Of a stretch of DNA of 5,942 nt, positions 1 through 5,942 are shown one piece after another. Source of the DNA: a bacterium (GTDB lineage: Bacteria > SZUA-79 > Acidulodesulfobacterales > Acidulodesulfobacteraceae). The position numbers and the translations under genes are program-made. Within the stretch, counting starts at the first letter, position 1. Each line of letters starts with the position of its first letter. Location of the stretch: the NCBI GenBank assembly GCA_021781285.1, contig JAJXXD010000161.1, positions 1 to 5,942 of the forward strand, in the 5' to 3' direction. Under the pieces are notes generated by a model. The model was not told the origin of the DNA. It made no database searches and worked only from the letters and a program-made list of their open reading frames with translations.

Positions 1-2007
1 GAAATAATGCTCGATGAAAAGCCGGATATAGAGGCATTTTCTACGCCGAGACGCACGGTCGTTTTAATTAAAAAACTGCCCCTAAAATCTCCGGACAGAG
101 AGGTAGAAATCATCGGCCCCCCTGTCGGCATATCTTATCACGGAGGCGTTCCGGCCGCGCCGCTTTTACAATTCATGAAGAAAAACGAGATTTCCGACCA
201 TAAAAAAATATATCCGGTGAACCAGAAAAAAGGCGTTTATACGGCTTATAAGAAACGGATAAAAGGCATGCCGGTAAAAGATTTATTGACCGCAAATATT
301 ACGCGGCTCATTAAAAAAGTTCCATTTAAAAAAACGATGTTCTGGCTCGATAAAGAAATACGCTATCCGAGGCCGGTTCTTTGGATATTATCCATATTCG
401 ACGGAAAAACGGCGCCGTTTTATTTTGGAGATATTAAATCCTCCAACCGAACGTACATTACGGAAGCGCTTTCTTATAAAATGAAATCCGTTAAAATTTC
501 AGACTCTAAAGACTATTTCGGCGTTATATCTTCAGTCGGCATAATCCTGAAAAACGACGATAGAAAAAAATATATAGAAACCGAAATTAAAACGCTGTCG
601 AAGAAAGTAGATGCCGATATGCCCGAATACGACGACGATTTTATAGACGAAATTGCCGGTTTAACCGAAACCCCTTACGCTCTGGTATGCGGATTCGACA
701 AAAAATTTCTGTCCGTTCCGGGAGAATTGCTGTCGGTGGTTATGCGCAAACACCAGAGATTTTTCCCGTTAAGCAAAAACGGCGGTTTACTGCCGTATTT
801 TGCCGCCGTGGCCAACGTGAATCCTGCATCATCCGTTAAAGAATCCTTAGAAAACAATATTAAATCCGGCTATTCCAAAGTTTTAAGCGCAAGGCTTGCC
901 GATGCCGAATTTTTTTTCAAAGAAGATATTAAAAAAAAGCCGTCTCATTTTGTAGAAGAAACAAAAAATATTTTATTTTATCAGGGCTTGGGTTCGTATT
1001 TCGATAAAACGGAGCGAATCAGGGAATTAGGAATTTTTATAGCGGAAAAACTGAATTTCCCGTCCGGCATATTATCCGATTTTAAGACAGCATCAGGCTT
1101 ATTGAAATTCGACCTTGCGACTCACGCGGTATATGAATTTCCCGAGATGCAGGGAGTAATGGGCAGGATATACGCAAAAGCATCGAAAGAAAGCCGCGAA
1201 GTATCTCTGGCTATCGAAGAACATTATTATCCGGTTTCTAAGGCAAAAAAAAGGTTCATGCCCTCTAACGATTTATCGGCGCTGTGTTCTTTGTCGGATA
1301 AATTAGATACCGTTTTTTCGTTCGTAATGTTAAAAAAGCTTCCTACCGGAGAATCTGACCCTTTTTATCTGCGCAGGGCTATGATAGGCATAGTAGAAAT
1401 TATTTTAGATAAAAAATATAAAATTAATTTAAGCGATGTATGCGATTTTTATTTTAACGGATTTTTTAAGGAGCGCAAGCTAAATGCCGTTGAATTAAAA
1501 ACCGCTTTTATAAATTTCGCTTATATCAGATTTAAAAACCTTCTCCTTTCCTACGGTTATAAATCTGATGAAATAACGGCGGTTTTGACCGCCGAAATAT
1601 CCGGCGATTTTTATACTTCGTTTCTCAAAATAGATTTTCTTTCAAAATTCAAGAAACACGAAGAAGTTTTTGAGTTATCGCAGATATATAAAAGGATGAA
1701 TAATATTACTTACAAATTTTCCGGAATCGTTAATTTCAATGAAGACAAATTAACTCTGCCGGAGGAAGTCCGGCTTATTTCCGTATTTAAATCGGTTAAA
1801 AAAAATACCGCTCCTTTATTTAAAGTAAGCGATTATGCCGGGGCGGTAAACGAAATGTATAAATTAGTGCGTCCGGTTAACGATTTTTTCGACGGCGTTA
1901 TGGTTTTGACCGAAGAAGAAGACGTTAAGAATTCGAGGCTCGGATTATTAAATAGCGCGCTGAATTTTCTTAAAAATTTTTGCGATTTTTCCTGTTTAGA
2001 TTTATAA
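1..2007 (+). CDS. glyS: Glycine--tRNA ligase beta subunit, 5'-truncated by the window edge
   Basis: Beta subunit of the bacterial alpha2-beta2 glycyl-tRNA synthetase, which charges tRNA-Gly in the cytoplasm. In this family the alpha subunit (GlyQ) carries the aminoacylation site and beta is needed for tRNA recognition. The frame is open from base 1, so the ATG at 7 is internal; 668 residues are visible. Aligned from memory to E. coli GlyS at the TPRR motif (visible residues 15-18), about 35 N-terminal residues lie upstream, including the usual VEIGTEELP stretch. Family landmarks in order: GPPV after DREVEI, RLADAEFFF (~298-306), EFPEMQGVMGR (~379-389) in the HD-like middle region, DKLDTVFSF, TGESDPFYLRRA (DPF at 453-455), and a C-terminal DALR-type anticodon-binding region ending in SRLGLLNSALNFL. 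No frameshift or missing block is seen. It ends in tandem TAA TAA. glyQ is expected just upstream, but this cannot be seen. Confidence 0.97.
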   Translation, partial: EIMLDEKPDIEAFSTPRRTVVLIKKLPLKSPDREVEIIGPPVGISYHGGVPAAPLLQFMKKNEISDHKKIYPVNQKKGVYTAYKKRIKGMPVKDLLTANITRLIKKVPFKKTMFWLDKEIRYPRPVLWILSIFDGKTAPFYFGDIKSSNRTYITEALSYKMKSVKISDSKDYFGVISSVGIILKNDDRKKYIETEIKTLSKKVDADMPEYDDDFIDEIAGLTETPYALVCGFDKKFLSVPGELLSVVMRKHQRFFPLSKNGGLLPYFAAVANVNPASSVKESLENNIKSGYSKVLSARLADAEFFFKEDIKKKPSHFVEETKNILFYQGLGSYFDKTERIRELGIFIAEKLNFPSGILSDFKTASGLLKFDLATHAVYEFPEMQGVMGRIYAKASKESREVSLAIEEHYYPVSKAKKRFMPSNDLSALCSLSDKLDTVFSFVMLKKLPTGESDPFYLRRAMIGIVEIILDKKYKINLSDVCDFYFNGFFKERKLNAVELKTAFINFAYIRFKNLLLSYGYKSDEITAVLTAEISGDFYTSFLKIDFLSKFKKHEEVFELSQIYKRMNNITYKFSGIVNFNEDKLTLPEEVRLISVFKSVKKNTAPLFKVSDYAGAVNEMYKLVRPVNDFFDGVMVLTEEEDVKNSRLGLLNSALNFLKNFCDFSCLDL

Positions 2008-2051
2008 TAATCATTTTTTAGATATTATATTATATATCATTTTATTTACTT

Positions 2052-2056
2052 GGAGG
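2052..2056 (+). promoter_or_regulatory. Strong ribosome binding site of ppdK
   Basis: GGAGG lies 8 bases before the ATG at 2065, which is ideal Shine-Dalgarno spacing. It decides the start: the in-frame TTG at 2050 overlaps the Shine-Dalgarno itself and cannot be served by it, so translation should begin at 2065 with MGKYVYFFGN. The rest of the 57-bp gap after glyS (2008-2064) is almost pure A/T. I see neither a convincing promoter nor a GC-rich terminator hairpin there, so read-through from glyS is plausible. Confidence 0.85.
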
Positions 2057-2064
2057 ATGGCGTT

Positions 2065-4725
2065 ATGGGCAAGTATGTTTATTTTTTCGGCAACAAGCAT
2101 GCGGACGGGGACGGTTCTATGAAAAATCTGCTCGGAGGAAAGGGCGCGGGCCTTGCCGAAATGACTAATTTTGGCATAAGAGTTCCAGCAGGCTTTACTA
2201 TCACTACCGACGTCTGCACGCACTATTATGCGCATAATAAGAAATATCCCGATGAATTAAAGAACGAGGTAAGAGATAATATAAAAAAAATGGAAGAAGC
2301 AATGGGGTCTAAGTTCGGAGATGCCCAAAACCCGCTTTTAGTTTCCGTCAGAAGCGGAGCGAGGGTTTCTATGCCCGGAATGATGGATACCGTCCTGAAT
2401 CTCGGATTGAACGAAGATACGATTAAGGGGCTTATAAATAAATCCGGCAATAAAAGATTTGCCTATGATACCTACAGAAGATTTATCCAGATGTTTTCAA
2501 ACGTAGTGCTTGGAATAAATTCCGGTATTATGGAATCCCTTTTGGAAAACAAAAAGAAAGAAAAATCGGTAAAAAACGATAACGAATTAAGCGATGCCGA
2601 TCTTGAAAGCCTTGTAAACGAATTTAAAAACGTCGTTAAAAAAGAAAAAGGAATTAAATTTCCGGACGATCCGGAGGAACAGTTATGGATGAGTATTTCC
2701 GCAGTGTTTGAATCATGGAACGTGCCGAGAGCTATAACTTACAGAAAACTTAACAAGATTCCGGAAAACTGGGGAACGGCGGTAAACGTGGTTTCTATGG
2801 TTTATGGGAATATGGGGGAAACTTCGGCGACAGGAGTTGCTTTTACAAGAAATCCCTCCACCGGCGAAAACGGTTTTTACGGGGAATATCTTATTAATGC
2901 GCAGGGAGAAGACGTCGTGGCTGGAATAAGAACTCCACAGCCCGTAAACGAGTTTTCCAAGAAAAACCCTGCCGATATTTCGCTTGAACATGCTATGCCC
3001 GCCGTATATAAAGACCTTTTGGAATATGCGGGACTCTTAGAAAAACATTATAAAAATATGCTTGATTTAGAATTTACGATTCAGGAAAATATACTTTATA
3101 TGCTTCAAGTCAGAACAGGAAAAAGGACAGCCAGGGCGGCGGTGAAAATTGCCGTCGATATGGAAAAAGAAGGCATGATAGACAAAAAAACCGCCGTTTT
3201 AAGGATAGACCCCTATTCCATCGCACAGCTTATGTATCCCGCGGTTGACCTTAGCTCTAAAAAAGATGTTCTGGCAAAAGGACTGCCGGCATCTCCGGGC
3301 GCCGCTTGCGGCGAGGTCGTCTTTTCGGCGGAAGAAGCTGAAGAAGAAGTAAAAAAAGGCAAAAAAGTAATATTGGTCAGGATGGAAACCTCGCCCGAAG
3401 ATATTCACGGAATGAGCGTGGCAGAAGGAATCCTTACCGCAAGAGGCGGAATGACCTCTCATGCCGCCGTCGTAGCCAGAGGAATGGGCAAGTGCGCCGT
3501 AACCGGCTGTTCTTCTCTCGAAATAAATGAAAAGAAAGGAGAAATAATCGTTTCCGGCAGGATAATAAAAAGAGGCGATATTATAACCTTAAACGGGTCC
3601 AACGGAGAGGTTTATTCAGGTTATGTACATATGATAACGCCGGAGATAAACGAAGATTTTAAAACTATAATGAAATTTGCAGACGGATTTAGAAAACTGC
3701 ATGTCAGGGCAAATGCCGATACCCCCGAAGATGCTAGGGTTGCAAGGGATTACGGGGCGGAAGGGATCGGACTTTGCAGGACTGAGCATATGTTTTTTAA
3801 AGGAGACAGGATAAAAGCGGTAAGGGAGATGATACTTTCCGAAAATCTCGCAGAGAGGCAAAAAGCTCTCGCAAAACTTTTGCCGATGCAAAAATCGGAT
3901 TTTCTTGAATTATACGAAGAAATGAAAGGATATTCCGTCAATATCCGCCTTCTCGATCCTCCTCTGCATGAATTTCTGCCGAAAACCGAGAAAGACATAA
4001 AAGAACTTTCGGAAATCATGAACATTCCCCATGAAAGATTAAAATCCAAAGTAATCTCGCTGCATGAAGTCAATCCTATGCTTGGACACAGGGGCTGCAG
4101 GCTTGGAGTCAGCTATCCCGAAATTTATGAAATGCAGGTTCAGGCTATTATGGAAGCGGCTTGCGAATTCCATAAAAACGGCAATAAAATAATGCCGGAA
4201 ATTATGATACCCGTCGTAGGAATTTATGAAGAGATAAGATTGCTAAAAGAATTGGTCGATAAAAAGGCTTCCGAAGTAATGGAGAAATACGGCGTAAAGC
4301 TTAAATATCTTGTCGGAACGATGATTGAACTGCCGAGAGCATGTATGGTTGCAGACGAAATAGCCAGAGATGCGGAATTTTTCTCGTTCGGAACAAACGA
4401 CCTTACGCAGACCACTTTCGGCTTCTCCAGAGACGACATAGGTTCTTTTTTGCCTGATTATCTGAATAAAAATATACTGAAAAACGACCCTTTCATGGAA
4501 TTAGACCGAAATGGCGTCGGAGAGCTTATGAAAATTGCCGTCGGTAAAGGTAAAGCCGCCAGAAAGGATATTAAACTCGGAATATGCGGAGAACACGGCG
4601 GAGACCCCAGCTCGATAGAATTTTGCCATGCTTTGAATCTGAACTATGTAAGCTGTTCCCCTTACAGGGTTCCGGTAGCAATTATTTCTGCGGCACAGGC
4701 TTCGATTAAAGAGGCAGCGCTTTAA
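2065..4725 (+). CDS. ppdK: Pyruvate, phosphate dikinase, complete
   Basis: Cytoplasmic enzyme that reversibly converts pyruvate, ATP and phosphate into phosphoenolpyruvate, AMP and pyrophosphate. It serves gluconeogenic PEP supply or pyrophosphate-linked glycolysis, and the sequence cannot show which direction dominates. The protein is 886 residues, close to the usual length (~875-890). An N-terminal ATP-grasp nucleotide-binding region (~1-360) carries LGGKGAGLAEM (23-33), RSGARVSMPGMMDT (96-109), Glu336 and Arg350 in QVRTGKRT. The swivelling phosphohistidine domain (~390-520) carries GGMTSHAAVVARGMGK with catalytic His466. The C-terminal PEP/pyruvate barrel (~530-880) carries Arg572 in GLCRTEHMFF, Arg628, HEVNPMLGHRG (from 667), Glu755 in MIELPRA, Asn778 in NDLTQTTFGFSRDD and catalytic Cys841 in GICGEHGGDPSS. 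These sit 10-13 residues after the C. symbiosum enzyme positions as I recall them (H455, R561, R617, E745, N768, C831). PEP synthase is excluded by length and motifs. The gene follows glyS closely and may be cotranscribed with it. I see no clear terminator downstream. Confidence 0.98.
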   Translation: MGKYVYFFGNKHADGDGSMKNLLGGKGAGLAEMTNFGIRVPAGFTITTDVCTHYYAHNKKYPDELKNEVRDNIKKMEEAMGSKFGDAQNPLLVSVRSGARVSMPGMMDTVLNLGLNEDTIKGLINKSGNKRFAYDTYRRFIQMFSNVVLGINSGIMESLLENKKKEKSVKNDNELSDADLESLVNEFKNVVKKEKGIKFPDDPEEQLWMSISAVFESWNVPRAITYRKLNKIPENWGTAVNVVSMVYGNMGETSATGVAFTRNPSTGENGFYGEYLINAQGEDVVAGIRTPQPVNEFSKKNPADISLEHAMPAVYKDLLEYAGLLEKHYKNMLDLEFTIQENILYMLQVRTGKRTARAAVKIAVDMEKEGMIDKKTAVLRIDPYSIAQLMYPAVDLSSKKDVLAKGLPASPGAACGEVVFSAEEAEEEVKKGKKVILVRMETSPEDIHGMSVAEGILTARGGMTSHAAVVARGMGKCAVTGCSSLEINEKKGEIIVSGRIIKRGDIITLNGSNGEVYSGYVHMITPEINEDFKTIMKFADGFRKLHVRANADTPEDARVARDYGAEGIGLCRTEHMFFKGDRIKAVREMILSENLAERQKALAKLLPMQKSDFLELYEEMKGYSVNIRLLDPPLHEFLPKTEKDIKELSEIMNIPHERLKSKVISLHEVNPMLGHRGCRLGVSYPEIYEMQVQAIMEAACEFHKNGNKIMPEIMIPVVGIYEEIRLLKELVDKKASEVMEKYGVKLKYLVGTMIELPRACMVADEIARDAEFFSFGTNDLTQTTFGFSRDDIGSFLPDYLNKNILKNDPFMELDRNGVGELMKIAVGKGKAARKDIKLGICGEHGGDPSSIEFCHALNLNYVSCSPYRVPVAIISAAQASIKEAAL

Positions 4726-4751
4726 TCCGTATATTGCAAGCTGTAATTACG

Positions 4752-4772
4752 ACCCAAGCCCAGATTTAGAAA
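4752..4772 (+). repeat. Left terminal inverted repeat of the element
   Basis: Begins ACCCAAGCCCAG and ends ATTTAGAAA. It pairs with 4898-4918 with three mismatches, all in the middle third. It starts 26 bp after the ppdK stop codon. Confidence 0.8.
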
Positions 4773-4806
4773 TTTTTATATATGAATTGCCTGAATTACT
4801 TAATAA

Positions 4807-4874
4807 CGTCATTGCGAGCGTAGCGAAGCAATGACGAAATAGTGCGCTCGCAATGACTGGTTCTCGCAATGACG
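4807..4874. repeat. Core hairpin cluster: one forward and three reverse GTCATTGC units
   Basis: The forward arm begins CGTCATTGCGAGCG at 4807. Three inverted copies follow: GCAATGACG at 4828-4836 (9-bp perfect stem with 4807-4815), CGCTCGCAATGAC at 4845-4857 (13-bp perfect with 4808-4820) and CTCGCAATGACG at 4863-4874 (12-bp perfect with 4807-4818). The last two also form an 11-bp direct repeat, CTCGCAATGAC, at 4847 and 4863. No T-run follows any stem, so this is not a typical intrinsic terminator. As RNA it could still form a stable stem that protects the ppdK 3' end or slows polymerase; that is inference. Confidence 0.85.
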
Positions 4875-4897
4875 GGATATTAGAATTTATTAAATAT

Positions 4898-4918
4898 TTT
4901 CTAAATCGGGATTTGGGT
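4898..4918 (-). repeat. Right terminal inverted repeat of the element
   Basis: Reads TTTCTAAATCGGGATTTGGGT on the + strand less its last base, and is the partner of 4752-4772. The open mfd frame, with its last upstream stop TAA at 4891-4893, runs right through this repeat, so the repeat borders or possibly belongs to the 5' end of mfd. Confidence 0.8.
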
Positions 4919-4923
4919 ACCAT

Positions 4924-4927
4924 AGAG
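4924..4927 (+). promoter_or_regulatory. Weak candidate ribosome binding site of mfd
   Basis: AGAG ends 8 bases before TTG 4936 and only 2 bases before TTG 4930, so spacing favours 4936. The match is short, and together with a TTG start it predicts weak translation initiation. No better Shine-Dalgarno is visible nearby. Confidence 0.35.
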
Positions 4928-4935
4928 CATTGAAT

Positions 4936-5942
4936 TTGAATACGACAAAATCAAAAACACCCTCAAGTTTTTCTTTAGATATTGCGTTATATATCGAAAA
5001 TAGAAACGGCATATACGTTTTTTTATGCGATAATTACGCATCGGCTAAAGATTTGTATAAGAACATTTCATTTTTTTCGTCTAAAAAAATCTTCTTTTGC
5101 GAAGAAATAATTCCGGTAAGCATCCTGTATGATTTAAAACGCGATAATAATGCCGTTGTAATCCTGACCCCCCTTTCTTTTTTTTCTAAAGTCCCCGAGC
5201 CGGGCAGTCTTTTAAATTCTTTCATACATATCAAGAAAGGATTGGATATTTCCAGGGAAAACCTTATACGGACATTAATTTCTTACGGCTATGAGAAAAC
5301 AACTCAGATAGAGAACGAAAACGAATTTGCCGTCAGAGGGGGCATCATCGACATATTTAACGGAGACGGACCATATCCGGCAAGGATAGATTTTTTTGAC
5401 GAAACTGTCGAAGATATAAGATATTTCGATTTAAACACGCAGGTAAGCTTTAAAAACATAGACGGTTTTGCGGTATTTCCGGTTAAGTCGGATTATTACG
5501 AAAAAAAGCTTAATATTATAGATGTATTGGAAAATCCGGTTTTATATATAGAAGAACCTGAAACCGAACTTTTAGATACGTTAAACCGCGATGCGCTTAA
5601 TAGAAATATTTTTAACCTTTCCTTAAATAATTTAGATAAATTTTATTATTATAATTATAAAAAATCTGCAATATATTACGGCGTCAAAAATTCGGATAAT
5701 CCGATAGGACGCTTATCTTCAGCCATAGAATCCGGAAATATCGATTTTATAGCAAAACTAAAATATAAAGACGGAAAATTAAATTTAGCTTTAATTAAGA
5801 AAATTTTCATTAATCTTATCAAAAAAGGATACCGGATAATAATAGCGTCAAAAAATGAGATTCATAAAAACAGGCTGAAAACGATTTTCGGGTCCATAGG
5901 TTTAGACGAGGAGAAGGCGGGAGACAGGTTTCAAATCTCGAC
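4936..5942 (+). CDS. mfd: Transcription-repair coupling factor Mfd, N-terminal part, cut by the window end
   Basis: Mfd is a DNA translocase that removes RNA polymerase stalled at DNA damage and recruits UvrA for nucleotide excision repair. The frame has no stop from 4894 to the end; from TTG 4936 it gives 335 codons of an expected ~1,000 or more. Visible is the UvrB-like module: an N-terminal helix and strand (SFSLDIALYIENRNG, then YVFLCDN), KKGLDISRENL, then EFAVRGGIIDIF, PARIDFFDE and DIRYFDLNTQ, followed by a second fold ending LIKKGYRIIIAS (~295-306). Arg134, Arg150 and Phe154 match E. coli Arg165, Arg181 and Phe185, the reported UvrA contacts, with identical spacing. UvrB is less likely because no Walker A GxTGxGKT precedes these motifs and the RYFD..TQ wording is Mfd-like. 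Compared with E. coli Mfd from memory, about 15 residues around WETLPY and about 50 around GIEYWQPLF are missing. The RNA polymerase-binding and helicase domains lie beyond the window. The start is uncertain: TTG 4930 is the alternative, and no in-frame ATG or GTG exists. Confidence 0.88.
   Translation, partial: MNTTKSKTPSSFSLDIALYIENRNGIYVFLCDNYASAKDLYKNISFFSSKKIFFCEEIIPVSILYDLKRDNNAVVILTPLSFFSKVPEPGSLLNSFIHIKKGLDISRENLIRTLISYGYEKTTQIENENEFAVRGGIIDIFNGDGPYPARIDFFDETVEDIRYFDLNTQVSFKNIDGFAVFPVKSDYYEKKLNIIDVLENPVLYIEEPETELLDTLNRDALNRNIFNLSLNNLDKFYYYNYKKSAIYYGVKNSDNPIGRLSSAIESGNIDFIAKLKYKDGKLNLALIKKIFINLIKKGYRIIIASKNEIHKNRLKTIFGSIGLDEEKAGDRFQIS

Larger units (their letters stand above)
4752..4918. 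repeat. 167-bp palindromic MITE/REP-like element between ppdK and mfd
   Basis: The stretch is bounded by terminal inverted repeats: 4752-4772 against the reverse complement of 4898-4918 matches at 18 of 21 positions (ACCCAA..CC.GATTTAGAAA). Inside, AT-rich arms flank a core of GTCATTGCGAG-type units (4807-4874). It has no room for a transposase and no convincing ORF, so if mobile it must be non-autonomous. The core resembles a short CGTCATTGCGAGCG-AGCGAAGCAAT palindrome that I recall as dispersed in many bacterial genomes; this is memory, not a search. No clear target-site duplication is visible: the left flank ends TTACG and the right flank begins ACCAT. It fills most of the ppdK-mfd gap and ends 17 bp before the preferred mfd start. 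Confidence 0.8.

Noticed and set aside
675..857. Minus-strand open frames inside glyS and ppdK, such as this one and those at 2713-2991, 3199-3462 and 3750-4073
   Set aside because: They lie antisense to well-conserved coding sequence, have no recognisable motifs and look like by-products of the codon use of the real genes.
1577..1594. Perfect 7-bp hairpin CGGCGGT/ACCGCCG inside glyS
   Set aside because: It lies in a normal coding stretch with no T-run or nearby gene boundary and is most simply a chance palindrome.
1758..1780. GCCGGA/TCCGGC hairpin followed by TTATTT, resembling a terminator
   Set aside because: It sits about 230 bp before the glyS stop within conserved coding sequence, and the stem is only 6 bp.
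2021..2038. AT-only imperfect palindrome GATATTATATTATATATC before ppdK
   Set aside because: It is low-complexity A/T sequence with mismatches. It could contain a -10-like hexamer, but no -35 partner is convincing, so I do not call a promoter or operator.
2050..2064. In-frame TTG upstream of ppdK as the start codon
   Set aside because: The TTG overlaps the GGAGG Shine-Dalgarno, and the ATG at 2065 has ideal 8-base spacing and gives the usual PPDK N-terminus.
4807..4874. CRISPR array or tRNA gene in the ppdK-mfd gap
   Set aside because: The repeated units are inverted, short and irregularly spaced without unique spacers, and no cloverleaf or CCA end can be drawn.
5034..5234. 66-codon minus-strand open frame opposite mfd
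   Set aside because: The + strand frame here is continuous with conserved Mfd motifs downstream, and the antisense protein shows no family features.
4936..5942. mfd fragment as a pseudogene
   Set aside because: The frame is uninterrupted for over 1 kb and keeps the UvrA-contact block exactly. Shortening and a TTG start alone do not show decay, though the downstream part cannot be seen.

Overview
The window looks like ordinary chromosomal DNA from an AT-rich bacterium. It holds three housekeeping genes, all on the + strand: the 3' part of glyS (glycyl-tRNA synthetase beta subunit), a complete ppdK (pyruvate, phosphate dikinase) and the 5' part of mfd (transcription-repair coupling factor). 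The split alpha/beta glycyl-tRNA synthetase, the glyS-ppdK neighbourhood and the palindromic repeat before mfd would fit a deltaproteobacterium-like Gram-negative lineage with fairly low GC. That placement is inference, not something the sequence proves.

Layout: glyS enters from the left edge without its first ~35 residues and ends at 2007. A 57-bp AT-rich gap with a strong Shine-Dalgarno leads into ppdK (2065-4725), which is full length with every catalytic residue I checked in place. The 4726-4935 gap is almost filled by a 167-bp palindromic, MITE/REP-like repeat element (4752-4918). Its 21-bp terminal inverted repeats match at 18 positions, and its core is built from GTCATTGCGAG-type units. 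The mfd frame opens just beyond it and runs off the right edge. This gene has no ATG or GTG start and must begin at a TTG (4936 preferred, 4930 possible) or at a rarer codon.

The genes do not form one pathway: glyS serves translation, ppdK interconverts pyruvate and PEP, and mfd links stalled RNA polymerase to nucleotide excision repair. glyS and ppdK may share a transcript. mfd is set apart by the repeat, which could act on its expression.

I found no undescribed multi-gene system. The two points most worth following are the compact UvrB-like module of this Mfd, which keeps the UvrA-contact residues but lacks about 70 residues in two places, and the repeat element, whose end lies only 12-18 bp before the possible mfd starts.
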